This document shows positions 39,240 to 49,088 of a DNA stretch of 64,000 nt, piece after piece (position 1 is the stretch's first letter; the number at the start of each line of letters is the position of its first letter). A program made the position numbers and the translations under genes. The stretch is from Mycobacterium sp. NBC_00419. GTDB taxonomy: Bacteria; Actinomycetota; Actinomycetes; Mycobacteriales; Mycobacteriaceae. The stretch spans positions 1,364,001 to 1,428,000 of the forward strand of contig NZ_CP107931.1 in assembly GCF_036023875.1 (NCBI RefSeq), read 5' to 3'. A model generated the notes under the pieces. The model did no database searches. It was given only the letters and a program-made list of their open reading frames with translations, and was not told the origin of the DNA.

Positions 39240-39541
39240 CAAGCACCGAGATCAAGCTCGTCGGCCCGATCGTGCGCGGCTTCGACCCCGACGTGGTCGA
39301 GGCGCTGACCGAGGCGATCGCCATCGACAACCCGGACGCCGAGATCACCATCGACGACCACGCCGGCTACGTCCGGATCCACGCACCGTGGTTCCTGCGC
39401 GTCACCCGGGCCAGCCTGGAACAGGCTGCCGGACAATCCCTTCCGCTGGCATCCCTGGAGCCGGCCATCGCCGGGTTCGCCGGTCGGATGCGCTACGTCG
39501 GCGACGACGAACTGCACTGGTTTCTGGAACGAGAGGACTAG
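39236..39541 (+). CDS. Monooxygenase effector/coupling protein (TmoD/DmpM type)
   Basis: 101 aa from the ATG at 39236. It matches the cofactor-free MmoB/DmpM family: VGPIVRGFDPDVVEALTEAIAIDNPDAEITIDDHAGYVRI. The effector binds the hydroxylase and controls O2 activation and product release. The upstream extension of the frame lies inside the ferredoxin gene and is not used. Confidence 0.9.
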   Translation: MTSTEIKLVGPIVRGFDPDVVEALTEAIAIDNPDAEITIDDHAGYVRIHAPWFLRVTRASLEQAAGQSLPLASLEPAIAGFAGRMRYVGDDELHWFLERED

Positions 39542-39543
39542 CA

Positions 39544-40551
39544 ATGACTTCCGCCGCACCCCGCCGGCTCAAGACCTGGAGCGTCGTCGGGGACACCCGC
39601 CGCAAGCCCACTGAATACGAGGCCGTCACCGGCAACTTCCACTACCACTTCAATCGCACACCGGCGCCGTTCGACCTGGACCCGGGCAGCGAGATCAACC
39701 AGTGGTACCTCAAACACCGCGAGGGCTCCCCGCTGCAGGCACCGGACTGGGAGGGTTTCCGCGACCCGGCCGCACTGAACTACCGCCGCTACATCGCCCT
39801 GCAGCATGACCGGGAGGTGTACGCCGAGGGCGTCGTCGACCACTACGAGGCACTCGACCACGACGCCAAGCTGGACCCGGCGTGGGTGTCGGTACTCGAG
39901 CGCGTGTACCTGCCGGCCCGATTCGCCCTTCACGTCCTGCAGATCACCTCGCTGTACGTGGGCCAGCTTGGACCCTCCGCCTACATCACCAACGCGGCGT
40001 TCTTCGGTGCCGCCGACGAGTTGCGGGCCCTGCAGTGGATCGCCTACCGGGCGAAGTCCCTGTCGCTGAGCCACGGCACCCAGCTGGCCAATACCGAAGC
40101 CACCCGGCGCATCTGGGAACTCGACGAGGCGTGGCAGCCGGCCCGGGAGGCGCTGGAGCGTTTGCTGCTGGCCTACGACTGGGGCGAGGCGTTCACCGCG
40201 CTGAACCTAGTGGTCAAGCCGACGCTGGACGCCCTGCTCAAGGAGGCGTTCGTCGACCTGGCCAGCGCCAACGGTGACGGTCTGACGGCGGCGCTGCTGC
40301 AGGAGTCCCGGGTGGACACCACCCGCAACCAGGCCTGGAGCGCCACGCTGGCGCGCTATGCGCTGGCCCAGAACCCGGACAACCGCGGTGTCATCGCGGG
40401 GTGGGCCGACGCGTGGCGACCGCTGGCCGACCGCGCGGTCGACGGGCTGGCCGCGACGTTCGCGGACGCGCCGTCGCCGCTGGACGCGGATTCGGTGCGC
40501 AACCGAGTGAGCTCGTCGGTGGCTGCGTTCACCGAATCCTGGAGCGGCTGA
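39544..40551 (+). CDS. Monooxygenase hydroxylase beta subunit (TmoE type)
   Basis: 335 aa from the ATG at 39544, two bases after the tmoD stop. It is a ferritin-like helical subunit lacking a full set of iron ligands, as expected for beta. RRLKTWSVVGDTRRKPTEYEAV and NFHYHF at the N-terminus and SLYVGQLGPSAYITNAAFFGAADELR are family features. It pairs with the alpha subunit. No TmoF-like reductase gene follows; the next gene is on the other strand. Confidence 0.9.
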   Translation: MTSAAPRRLKTWSVVGDTRRKPTEYEAVTGNFHYHFNRTPAPFDLDPGSEINQWYLKHREGSPLQAPDWEGFRDPAALNYRRYIALQHDREVYAEGVVDHYEALDHDAKLDPAWVSVLERVYLPARFALHVLQITSLYVGQLGPSAYITNAAFFGAADELRALQWIAYRAKSLSLSHGTQLANTEATRRIWELDEAWQPAREALERLLLAYDWGEAFTALNLVVKPTLDALLKEAFVDLASANGDGLTAALLQESRVDTTRNQAWSATLARYALAQNPDNRGVIAGWADAWRPLADRAVDGLAATFADAPSPLDADSVRNRVSSSVAAFTESWSG

Positions 40552-40555
40552 GGCG

Positions 40556-40825
40556 TTACGGCGCTTCGGGCGGCTCGGCGGTCACCGGTGGTGAGGCGAC
40601 CTCGGGTGCCCTGGTCAACTCGGTGGTCGTCACCACGGCGGTGTCGCCGGTCGTCATCTCCGGTACCGCCGGGGAGGTGAACGTTCCCGGGTCCGACACG
40701 ATGGTGCCGCCGGGGCCGCTGACCACCGACGTGGCCAGCGCTCCCATGACGATGATGGCGCTACCCCCGATGACGGCCGAGGCGGCCTTGATCCGCGAAC
40801 GCGGTGTGGGCTGATTCGGTTTCAT
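40556..40825 (-). CDS. Small single-pass membrane or exported hypothetical protein
   Basis: 89 aa. A basic start (KPNQPTPRSRIKAA), one hydrophobic helix (AVIGGSAIIVMGALATSVV) and a Pro/Thr/Val-rich outer tail. No recognised domain. It converges on the hydroxylase beta gene with 4 bp between the stops, and diverges from oppB across 119 bp. Confidence 0.7.
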   Translation of the reverse strand: MKPNQPTPRSRIKAASAVIGGSAIIVMGALATSVVSGPGGTIVSDPGTFTSPAVPEMTTGDTAVVTTTELTRAPEVASPPVTAEPPEAP

Positions 40826-40944
40826 ATATGTCGGTTAACCGCGTACCGGGGGCGGCAAACCTGCGGCGTGTCGCGCTCTTGTCGTCGGAATCGGCCACCA
40901 TCTCCTACCCTGTGCTGCATGCAGTCAGGGCTGGGCACGCGCGC

Positions 40945-41922
40945 ATGACGCGATTCCTGGCGCGCCGCCTGCTCAACTATCTGGTGTTGCTGGCACTGGC
41001 CTCGTTCCTGACGTTCACCCTGACGTCGCTGACGTTCGCCCCGCTCAACAGCCTGCTGCAGCGCAATCCGCGCCCGCCGCAGGCGGTCATTGACGCCAAG
41101 GCCGCCGAACTCGACCTCGACAAGCCGATTCCGCTGCGTTATGCCCACTGGGTGGCAGGTGCGGTACAGGGCGACTTCGGCACCACCGTCAACGGTCAGC
41201 CGGTCTCCGAGGAGTTGTGGCGGCGAATCGGGGTGAGCCTGCGACTGCTGGTGATCGGCTCGGTGCTGGGCACCGTGATCGGTGTGGTGGTCGGAGCCTG
41301 GGGTGCGATCCGCCAATACCGATTATCGGATCGCGTCATCACCTTCTTGTCGCTGCTGGTGATCAGCACACCGACGTTCGTGATCGCCAACCTGCTGATC
41401 CTGGCGGCCCTCAACGTCAATTCCGTTCTGGGGGTTCAGCTTTTCGAGTACACCGGTGAGACCTCCCCGGACGCCGTCGGCGGGCCGTGGAACCAGTTCG
41501 TCGACCGGCTGCAGCACCTGATCCTGCCCACCACCACGCTGGCGCTGACAGCGATCGCCGGATACAGCCGCTACCAACGCAATGCGATGCTCGACGTGCT
41601 GGGTCAGGACTTCATCCGCACGGCACGGGCCAAAGGGCTGACCCGCCGGCAGGCGTTGTTCAAGCACGGCCTGCGCACCGCCCTGATCCCGATGGCGACG
41701 CTGTTCGCCTACGGTGTCGCGGGGTTGGTCACCGGTGCGGTGTTCGTAGAGAAGATCTTCGGCTGGCACGGCATGGGTGAGTGGGTGGTGCAGGGTATCG
41801 CCACCCAGGACACCAACATCGTCGCGGCGATCACCGTGTTCTCCGGCGCGGTGGTGTTGTTGGCGGGCCTGCTGTCCGACGTCATCTACGCGATCCTCGA
41901 CCCCCGGGTGCGGGTGACATGA
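40945..41922 (+). CDS. oppB: Peptide ABC transporter permease OppB (Rv1283c-like)
   Basis: 325 aa from the ATG at 40945; the frame opens further upstream but MTRFLARRLLNYLVLLALASFLTF is the standard permease start. Six hydrophobic segments; RTARAKGLTRRQALFKHGLRTALIP is the cytoplasmic coupling (EAA) loop that contacts the ATPase. First gene of oppBCDA, an importer of small peptides (in M. tuberculosis linked to glutathione or peptide uptake). The next start overlaps its stop (ATGA). Confidence 0.93.
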   Translation: MTRFLARRLLNYLVLLALASFLTFTLTSLTFAPLNSLLQRNPRPPQAVIDAKAAELDLDKPIPLRYAHWVAGAVQGDFGTTVNGQPVSEELWRRIGVSLRLLVIGSVLGTVIGVVVGAWGAIRQYRLSDRVITFLSLLVISTPTFVIANLLILAALNVNSVLGVQLFEYTGETSPDAVGGPWNQFVDRLQHLILPTTTLALTAIAGYSRYQRNAMLDVLGQDFIRTARAKGLTRRQALFKHGLRTALIPMATLFAYGVAGLVTGAVFVEKIFGWHGMGEWVVQGIATQDTNIVAAITVFSGAVVLLAGLLSDVIYAILDPRVRVT

Positions 41923-42836
41923 CCGACACCACCGCGCAAACCGGCGTCAAGCCCGAGGAGTTCGCGTCGCGACGCACCCTGGTGCTGCGCCGCTTCGCGC
42001 GCAACCGGCTGGCCATGGCATCCCTGGTGGTGCTCGTGCTGCTGTTCGTCGGCTGCTACGCCCTGCCGCCGCTGCTGCCCTGGTCCTACACCGAGCTGGA
42101 CTTCTACAACCTGCAATCACCCCCGACCCCCGAGCACTGGTTCGGCACCAACGCCCTCGGCCAGGATCTGCTGGCACAGATCCTGCGCGGTATGCAGAAG
42201 TCGATGCTGATCGGCCTGTGCGTGGCGGTGATCTCCACGGCAATCGCCGCGACGGTCGGCTCGATCGCCGGCTACTTCGGCGGCTGGCGCGACCGGGCCC
42301 TGATGTGGTTCGTCGACCTGCTGCTGGTGGTGCCCAGTTTCATCCTGATCGCGATCATCACCCCGCGCACCAAGAACTCCGCCAACGTCGCCCTGTTGAT
42401 CGTGCTGCTCGCCGGGTTCAGCTGGATGGTCAGTTCACGGATGGTGCGCGGCCTGACGATGAGCCTGCGCGAGCGTGAATTCGTTCAGGCGGCGCGGTAT
42501 ATGGGTGTTCCCAGCTGGCGGATTATCACCCGCCACATCGTGCCCAACGTGGCCTCGATCCTGATCATCGACACGGCGCTGAACGTCGGGGTGGCGATCC
42601 TGGCCGAAACCGGTTTGAGCTTCCTGGGTTTCGGGGTCCAGCCGCCCGACGTCTCGCTGGGCACCCTGATCGCAGACGGCACCAAGTCGGCTACCACGTT
42701 CCCGTGGGTGTTCCTGTTCCCGGCCGGGGTGCTGGTCCTGATCCTGGTGTGCGCCAACCTGACCGGCGACGGCCTGCGCGACGCCCTTGACCCGGGCAGC
42801 GCGAACCTGCGGCACCGGAAGAAGAAGCGGACATGA
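41919..42836 (+). CDS. oppC: Peptide ABC transporter permease OppC (Rv1282c-like)
   Basis: 305 aa from the ATG at 41919, overlapping the oppB stop by four bases. [22 protein letters not shown] is the OppC N-terminal segment; [21 protein letters not shown] is the typical DppC/OppC loop, and [27 protein letters not shown] is the EAA loop. Partner permease of OppB; overlaps oppD by four bases. Confidence 0.94.
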   Translation: MTDTTAQTGVKPEEFASRRTLVLRRFARNRLAMASLVVLVLLFVGCYALPPLLPWSYTELDFYNLQSPPTPEHWFGTNALGQDLLAQILRGMQKSMLIGLCVAVISTAIAATVGSIAGYFGGWRDRALMWFVDLLLVVPSFILIAIITPRTKNSANVALLIVLLAGFSWMVSSRMVRGLTMSLREREFVQAARYMGVPSWRIITRHIVPNVASILIIDTALNVGVAILAETGLSFLGFGVQPPDVSLGTLIADGTKSATTFPWVFLFPAGVLVLILVCANLTGDGLRDALDPGSANLRHRKKKRT

Positions 42837-44674
42837 CCGAGCCGCTGCTGGAAGTCAGCGACCTGAGCGTACGCTTCCCCACTGACACCGAGGACCTCAA
42901 GGCGGTGCGCGGGTTGACCTACCAGGTGGCGGCCGGCGAGGTCGTGGCGATGGTCGGCGAATCCGGCTCGGGCAAGTCGGCGGCGGCCATGGCTGTCATC
43001 GGGCTGCTGCCCGAGTACGCCGAGGTGTCCGGTTCGGTGCGTCTAGGCGGCCAGGAACTACTCGGCCTGTCCGACGCCGGCATGTCGCAGATCCGCGGCA
43101 AGCGGATCGGCACCGTGTTCCAGGACCCGATGTCGGCACTGACCCCCGTCTACACCGTCGGCGATCAGATCGCCGAGGCGATCCGGGTGCACAACTCCCA
43201 GGTGTCCAAGCAGACCGCCCGCACGCGGGCCGTGGAGCTTCTGGAGTTGGTGGGCATCGCCCAGCCCGACCGGCGCGCCCGGGCTTTCCCGCACGAACTG
43301 TCCGGCGGGGAACGCCAACGCGTCGTCATCGCGATCGCGATCGCCAACGACCCCGATCTGCTGATCTGCGATGAGCCGACCACCGCCCTCGACGTCACGG
43401 TCCAGGCCCAGATTCTCGAGGTGCTCAAGACCGCGCGCGACGTGACCGGTGCCGGGGTGTTGATCATCACCCACGATCTGGGTGTGGTGGCCGAGTTCGC
43501 CGACCGCGCACTGGTGATGTACGCCGGACGCGCCGTCGAGGTGGCCGGCGTCGACGACCTCTACCGGGACCGCCGAATGCCCTACACCGCAGGGCTTTTG
43601 GGTTCGGTCCCGCGGCTGGATTCACCGCAGGGTTCGCGGCTGGTGCCGATACCGGGCGCTCCCCCGTCACTGGTGCACCTGCCGCCTGGGTGCCCGTTCG
43701 CCCCGCGCTGCCCGTTGGCGGTCGACGATTGCCGCAGCGCCGAACCCGCGCTGACCAGCGTCGGCGACGGGCATGCGGCGGCCTGCATCCGCACCGAACT
43801 GGTCGAGGGCCGAAGCGCCGCCGATATCTACGGCGTGTCGACCCAGCCCGTTGCCGCCGACGACGACGCCGAACCCGAGATCGTGATCAGCGTGCGCGAC
43901 CTGACCAAGACCTACCGGCTGACCAAAGGTGTGGTGTTTCGCCGCACCATCGGGGAAGTCCGTGCGGTCGACGGGATCAGCTTCGACCTGCAGCGCGGGC
44001 GCACCGTCGGGATCGTCGGCGAATCCGGGTCCGGGAAATCGACCACCCTGCACGAGATCCTGGAACTACAGGCACCGCAGGACGGCACGATCGAGGTCCT
44101 CGGCAACAACGTCGCCGAGCTGACCGCCGCCCGTCGCCGTGAGCTCCGCCGCGACCTCCAGGTGGTGTTCCAGGATCCCGTCGCCTCCCTGGACCCGCGG
44201 CTACCCGTCTTCGACCTGTTGGCAGAACCCCTGCAGGCCAACGGTTTCGACAAGAGCCACATCGACACCCGGGTGGCCGAATTGCTCGAGATCGTCGGGC
44301 TGGGCCGCACCGACGCCAGCCGCTACGCCCAGGAGTTCTCCGGCGGACAGAAGCAGCGCATCGGCATCGCGCGGGCCTTGGCCCTGCAACCCAAGATATT
44401 GGCCCTCGACGAACCGGTGTCGGCGCTGGACGTGTCGATCCAGGCCGGCATCATCAACCTGCTGCTGGATCTGCAACGGCAGTTCGACCTGTCGTATCTG
44501 TTCGTCTCCCACGACCTGTCGGTGGTCAAGCACCTGGCCCACCGCGTGGCGGTGATGTACCGCGGCGCGATCGTCGAATACGGCGACGCCGACGACATCT
44601 TCGGCAACCCGCAGCACGAGTACACCAGGAAGTTGCTGGCCGCTATCCCGCAACCGGATCCGACTCGCCGCTAG
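42833..44674 (+). CDS. oppD: Peptide ABC transporter ATPase OppD, two nucleotide-binding domains (Rv1281c-like)
   Basis: 613 aa with two complete ATPase domains, replacing separate OppD and OppF. Domain one: [27 protein letters not shown]. Domain two (~345-613): [28 protein letters not shown]. Between them the Cys-containing [16 protein letters not shown] segment is the oligopeptide-transporter C-terminal domain, which binds Fe-S in some relatives. Length equals that I recall for Rv1281c. Confidence 0.95.
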   Translation: MTEPLLEVSDLSVRFPTDTEDLKAVRGLTYQVAAGEVVAMVGESGSGKSAAAMAVIGLLPEYAEVSGSVRLGGQELLGLSDAGMSQIRGKRIGTVFQDPMSALTPVYTVGDQIAEAIRVHNSQVSKQTARTRAVELLELVGIAQPDRRARAFPHELSGGERQRVVIAIAIANDPDLLICDEPTTALDVTVQAQILEVLKTARDVTGAGVLIITHDLGVVAEFADRALVMYAGRAVEVAGVDDLYRDRRMPYTAGLLGSVPRLDSPQGSRLVPIPGAPPSLVHLPPGCPFAPRCPLAVDDCRSAEPALTSVGDGHAAACIRTELVEGRSAADIYGVSTQPVAADDDAEPEIVISVRDLTKTYRLTKGVVFRRTIGEVRAVDGISFDLQRGRTVGIVGESGSGKSTTLHEILELQAPQDGTIEVLGNNVAELTAARRRELRRDLQVVFQDPVASLDPRLPVFDLLAEPLQANGFDKSHIDTRVAELLEIVGLGRTDASRYAQEFSGGQKQRIGIARALALQPKILALDEPVSALDVSIQAGIINLLLDLQRQFDLSYLFVSHDLSVVKHLAHRVAVMYRGAIVEYGDADDIFGNPQHEYTRKLLAAIPQPDPTRR

Positions 44675-44684
44675 CATCGTTCCC

Positions 44685-46400
44685 GTGACTCACGCGCGAA
44701 CAGACACAAAATCGCACTCGAACGGCCTGCGGAACGCGATTATGCGTCTGCTCGCGGTGGGGATGGCCCTGACATTGGTGGTGTCCGGCTGCTCGTCCGG
44801 CAAGCAGGAGGTCCCGTCCGCGGGCGGCAATGCCGAGGTCGGATCCACCAGCGACATCAACCCGCAGGACCCGGCGACGCTGCGCAACGGCGGCAATCTG
44901 CGCCTGGCACTGTCGTCGTTCCCGTCGAACTTCAACACCCTCAACATCGACGGCAACGAGGCCGACACCGGCAGCCTGCTCAAGCCCACCCTGCCCAGGG
45001 CGTTCATCATCGCCGCCGACGGGTCGATGAAGGTCAACACCGACTACTTCACCAGCGTCGAATTGACATCCACCAGCCCGCAGGTCGTCACCTACACGAT
45101 CAACCCGAAGGCGACGTGGTCGGACGGCACGCCGATCACCTGGGAGGACATCGCCTCCCAGATCAACGCCACCAGCGGCAAGGACAAAGCGTTCGCGATC
45201 GCGGCCCCCAACGGAAGCGACCGGGTCGGCTCGGTCACCCGCGGTGCCGACGACCGGCAGGCGATCGTCACCTTCGCCAAGCCGTACGCCGAGTGGCGCG
45301 GAATGTTCGCCGGCAACACGATGCTCCTGCCGAAGTCCATGACCGCCAGCCCCGAGGTGTTCAACAAGGGTCAGCTCAGCGGTCCGGGACCGTCGGCGGG
45401 CCCGTTCGTGGTCTCCACGCTTGACCGCACGGCGCAGCGAATCGTGTTGACCCGCAATCCCAAATGGTGGGGCACGCGGGCGCTACTCGACTCGATCACC
45501 TACCTGGTGCTCGATGACGCGGCGCGCATCCCGGCGCTGCAGAACAACACCATCGACGCCACCGGGCTCGGCTCGCTCGACGAGCTGACGATCGCCCGTC
45601 GCACCGCGGGGATCTCGGTTCGTCGTACGCCCGGATTGAGCTGGTATCACTTCACCTTCAACGGTGCGCCCGGGGCGATCCTGTCGGACAAGGCGTTGCG
45701 GCTGGCCGTCGCCAAGGGCATCGACCGCCAGGCCATCGCCGACGTGACACAGCGCGGACTGGTCGACAAGCCGGTGCCGCTCAACAACCACATCTTCGTC
45801 GCCGGGCAGAAGGGCTACCAGGACAACAGCGCCGTCGTGGCCTACGACCCGGAGAAGGCCACGGCCGAACTCGACGCGCTGGGCTGGAAACTCAATGGCC
45901 AGTTCCGGGAAAAGGACGGCAAGCAACTGGTGATCCGCGACGTGCTCTACGACTCGCAGACCACCAGGCAGGTCGCGCTGGTCGCGCAGAACAGCCTGGC
46001 CCAGATTGGGGTGAAGCTGGAGATCGACGCCAAGCCCGGCAACGGGTTCTTCACCAACTACGTCAACGTCGGGGACTTCGACATCACCCAGTTCTCCTGG
46101 GTCGCCGACGCATTCGCGCTGTGCTGCCTCAACCAGATCTACACCACCGGAGCCGAAAGCAACTTCGGCAAGATCAGCAGCCCCGAGATCGACGCCAAGG
46201 TCGAGGAAGTGCTCGACGAACTGGATCCCGACAAGGCCCGCACACTGGCCAACGAGGTAGACAAGCTGATCTGGGGCGAGGTGTTCAGCCTGCCGCTGTT
46301 CCAGTCCGCCGGCAACGTCGCGGTGCGCAGCAATCTGGCCAACTTCGGGCCGGCCGGCCTCGGCGACCTGAACTACAGCGCGATCGGCTTCACGAAGTAA
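44685..46400 (+). CDS. oppA: Peptide-binding lipoprotein OppA (Rv1280c-like)
   Basis: 571 aa. The GTG at 44685 is 10 bp after oppD; an internal ATG (residue 20) would also leave a full signal peptide. Lipobox LVVSGC with Cys36 for acylation. The body is a type-5 solute-binding fold (NPKATWSDGTPITWEDIASQINATSG, ALRLAVAKGIDRQAIADVTQRG). It captures peptides outside the membrane for OppBCD. Its end overlaps the convergent hydrolase gene by 11 bp. Confidence 0.94.
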   Translation: MTHARTDTKSHSNGLRNAIMRLLAVGMALTLVVSGCSSGKQEVPSAGGNAEVGSTSDINPQDPATLRNGGNLRLALSSFPSNFNTLNIDGNEADTGSLLKPTLPRAFIIAADGSMKVNTDYFTSVELTSTSPQVVTYTINPKATWSDGTPITWEDIASQINATSGKDKAFAIAAPNGSDRVGSVTRGADDRQAIVTFAKPYAEWRGMFAGNTMLLPKSMTASPEVFNKGQLSGPGPSAGPFVVSTLDRTAQRIVLTRNPKWWGTRALLDSITYLVLDDAARIPALQNNTIDATGLGSLDELTIARRTAGISVRRTPGLSWYHFTFNGAPGAILSDKALRLAVAKGIDRQAIADVTQRGLVDKPVPLNNHIFVAGQKGYQDNSAVVAYDPEKATAELDALGWKLNGQFREKDGKQLVIRDVLYDSQTTRQVALVAQNSLAQIGVKLEIDAKPGNGFFTNYVNVGDFDITQFSWVADAFALCCLNQIYTTGAESNFGKISSPEIDAKVEEVLDELDPDKARTLANEVDKLIWGEVFSLPLFQSAGNVAVRSNLANFGPAGLGDLNYSAIGFTK

Positions 46401-47652
46401 CGCGCTGGGCTTTGCCCACCAGCTTGGGCACCACCTCGGGTAACGCCGCCTCGATACGCGCCGCGGTCCCGATCGCCGAGACCATCAGGCGCAGGGCGGG
46501 CCGGGTCGGCATGGCGTCGAGGGCAGTGGCCTGACGGGGCAGGCTGGCCGCCCGACCAGCCGAGACCACCGACACGATGCGCAGCGCCGCCCGCTCCTTG
46601 CTGTCGAGAACGCTGTGCCCCGTGGTGGCCAGCCGCACCAGGACCGAACCCGGGATGAGGCCTGCGACTCGGTCGGCGACCGCTGGCGGCGTGGTCAGAT
46701 CCCGGCCACCGGAGATGACGACGGTGGGCCAGGTGAACCTCGGCATCTCGGCAACGAGGTCGAACGGTTCGGCGACGAATTGGACGTCACCGGAGGCAAA
46801 GTCGCGCATCGCCAGCGCGGGGTCCAGCGGCCCGCCGTCGGGGATGCCGGCATAGTTCAGCTCACGGTAGGCGATGCGGCCCACGAGATCGGTTTCGTTG
46901 CGGTAGGGCGCTTTTCGGCCGACCATCAGCTCGGCGACCCGGCCCATCCCGCTCCACAACAGGTGGCGTCCCTGCAGCAGCAGGTCGAGCTGGCGGTCCA
47001 GCAGCGGCGCCCCGCCGAAGCCGTACACCGCCGCAGCGAGCTGGGCGGCGGCCGGGGTCATGACACCGTCGTCGACAAGTCGGCGCACCTTGCCCGCGAG
47101 GTCCTTGGTCTCGGGCTCCTCGCCATGCCACAACACGGTGCGCAGGGCACGGCGCACCACCTCGATGTCGTCCCCGGCCAGCAGCGGCGAGTCCAGGATC
47201 ATGGCGTGCACCCGGTTCGGGTGACGCACCCCGACCCCGGCGGCGATGTAGGTGCCATACGACGTGCCGTAGATCAGTGCGCTGTCGACCTGGGCGTCGT
47301 CGAGGACAGCGGCGACGTCGTCGACAACCTGCTCGACGGTCAGCGCCTCGGGCGGCAGGTCGGCACCGGAGTCGTCGTGGCGCGACATTCCGACGCCACG
47401 GTGCTCGATCATGATCACGTCGAGCCCCTCGGCGGCGGCACGCCTGCGCAGGCCGCGGTAGAGCGCGATCGAGGCCGCACCCGGCCCACCAGGGATGATG
47501 ACGACCGGATGCTTGGTCTTGCGGCCGGTGCGCACGTAGTAGAGGTCGAACTCGTCGGTTCCGGCCGGTGTCACCGGGCGGCGGACCGGTCGTACCCCCG
47601 GCAGTGCGGCGAGTTTCTCGTGGGCACGGCGGCGCTTGGAGTTGAGCGTCAT
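46390..47652 (-). CDS. Alpha/beta hydrolase, proline-iminopeptidase/tripeptidyl-peptidase-like
   Basis: 420 aa. Oxyanion-hole motif PGGPGAAS (54-61), nucleophile Ser131 in GTSYG, acid in ISGGRDLTTP and His in ATTGHSVLD. A cap region lies between. Related to prolyl aminopeptidases and hydrolytic lactone/ester enzymes. It might act on peptides imported by the adjacent opp system, but it faces the other way and the substrate is unproven. Confidence 0.85.
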   Translation of the reverse strand: MTLNSKRRRAHEKLAALPGVRPVRRPVTPAGTDEFDLYYVRTGRKTKHPVVIIPGGPGAASIALYRGLRRRAAAEGLDVIMIEHRGVGMSRHDDSGADLPPEALTVEQVVDDVAAVLDDAQVDSALIYGTSYGTYIAAGVGVRHPNRVHAMILDSPLLAGDDIEVVRRALRTVLWHGEEPETKDLAGKVRRLVDDGVMTPAAAQLAAAVYGFGGAPLLDRQLDLLLQGRHLLWSGMGRVAELMVGRKAPYRNETDLVGRIAYRELNYAGIPDGGPLDPALAMRDFASGDVQFVAEPFDLVAEMPRFTWPTVVISGGRDLTTPPAVADRVAGLIPGSVLVRLATTGHSVLDSKERAALRIVSVVSAGRAASLPRQATALDAMPTRPALRLMVSAIGTAARIEAALPEVVPKLVGKAQRVTS

Positions 47653-47771
47653 CCGTGGCGGCCTCGCATGCCTCGATTCTGCCTTGCCGCGCTGGGGAAT
47701 GGAATGCGCGGTTCGGTTCGGGGTGATCCAAAGCAGTGCCCCACCGCCTGCCCCGTCGGTACAACGGGGAC

Positions 47772-49001
47772 ATGACCACAGTCGAACCCCTCAACCGTCT
47801 GCTCCCCGGAACCCCTGAGTTCACCGCACTACTCGCCAATATCCGGTCTGGCGCCAAAGACCGAGATCTCAATGACGAGAACCCTTTTGACCAAGTCGAT
47901 GCACTGAAGCGCGCCGGATTCGGCACGCTGCGCCTGCCCGCTGAGCTCGGCGGCGCGGATTTTACTGTGCGTCAATTATTTTCCACGATCATCGACGTTG
48001 CGGCCGCCGATCCCATTGTGGCGCATATCTTCCGAACTCATTTCTGGTTCGTCGAAGAGCGGCTGCGCACCCTCGGCGGAGGGCAGGAGCGAAGCGACCA
48101 GCGGTCACGGCAGTGGCTGGCCAAGGTTGCCGAGGGCAAGATCGTCGGCAACGCGTTCAGCGAGAAGGGGTCCAACGCCGTCGGTAGCCTGGTGTTCAAC
48201 ACCCGGTTGTTGCCGATTCCCGGCGGCTTCCGGCTGACCGGCGAGAAGTACTACAGCACCGGCACGTTGTTCTCCGACTATCTGACGGTCACCGCCACCA
48301 CCGACCACGACTCGGTGGCCACCGTGATCATTCCGGCCGACCGGGAGGGCGTGCGCCTGGTCGACGACTGGGACGGCTTCGGGCAGCGCCGCACCGGGAC
48401 CGGCACCACGATCCTGACCAGCGTCGACGTCGCCCCCGATGAGATCCTCTCGGACGCTCAGTACGACGCGCAGCCGCAGCCCACCGTGCAATACGCGTCA
48501 CTGCAGCTCTACATCCACGCCGTGGTGGCCGGTGTGCTGCAGACCGTGGTCGACGACGGCACCGAGCTGTTGCGGTCGCGGAACCGCAGCTTCAGCCACG
48601 CGCTGGCCGAGGCGCCGGTAGACGATCCGCTCTACCAGCGGCTGCTCGGCGAGCTGGCCAGCACGGCCTACGTCGCGCGCGCGGCGGTGCTCGACGCCGC
48701 CGCCGCGATCGAGGCGGCCACCGACTCCGAGCGCGACGGGATTCCCGACGCCGACCTGGCGGCCGAGGCACAGCTGAAGGTGGCCAAGGTCAAGGTGCAC
48801 CTCGACGACGTCGCCCCGGTGGCCGCCACCCGGCTGCTGGAACTCGGCGGGGCGAGCGCCGCGAGCCGTCAGCGCAACCTGGACCGGCATTGGCGCAACG
48901 TCCGCACCATCACGCTGCACAACCCGGTGGCCTACAAGGCGCGGGTGATCGGGCAGAACCTGTTGCACGGCACACCTGTGCCTGCCAACGCCTACTTCTG
49001 A
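47772..49001 (+). CDS. Acyl-CoA-dehydrogenase-fold flavin monooxygenase (DszC/SfnB-like)
   Basis: 409 aa from the ATG at 47772. NPFDQVDALKRAGFGTLRLPAELGG and GNAFSEKGSNAVGSL belong to the acyl-CoA-dehydrogenase fold as used by reduced-flavin monooxygenases (DszC, SfnB). The C-terminus (LLELGGASAASRQRNLDRHWRNVRTITLHNP) carries the ARRxxT-like flavin region and His-Asn-Pro seen in DszC relatives. It probably oxygenates an organosulfur or aromatic compound. It sits 87 bp before a DszA-like gene. No flavin reductase gene is nearby. Confidence 0.87.
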   Translation: MTTVEPLNRLLPGTPEFTALLANIRSGAKDRDLNDENPFDQVDALKRAGFGTLRLPAELGGADFTVRQLFSTIIDVAAADPIVAHIFRTHFWFVEERLRTLGGGQERSDQRSRQWLAKVAEGKIVGNAFSEKGSNAVGSLVFNTRLLPIPGGFRLTGEKYYSTGTLFSDYLTVTATTDHDSVATVIIPADREGVRLVDDWDGFGQRRTGTGTTILTSVDVAPDEILSDAQYDAQPQPTVQYASLQLYIHAVVAGVLQTVVDDGTELLRSRNRSFSHALAEAPVDDPLYQRLLGELASTAYVARAAVLDAAAAIEAATDSERDGIPDADLAAEAQLKVAKVKVHLDDVAPVAATRLLELGGASAASRQRNLDRHWRNVRTITLHNPVAYKARVIGQNLLHGTPVPANAYF

Positions 49002-49088
49002 GCCCACACCTCGCCCAAACCGACGAATGGGCGGGGAATCGCAAGTGGACGCCACCATTTCGTCGATCTCGACATACTTGGAGACCAC

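Noticed and set aside
40552..40944. A hidden monooxygenase reductase (TmoF) after the beta subunit
   Set aside because: The region holds only an 89-aa membrane protein on the other strand and the oppB promoter space; no ferredoxin or FAD/NAD motifs were seen.
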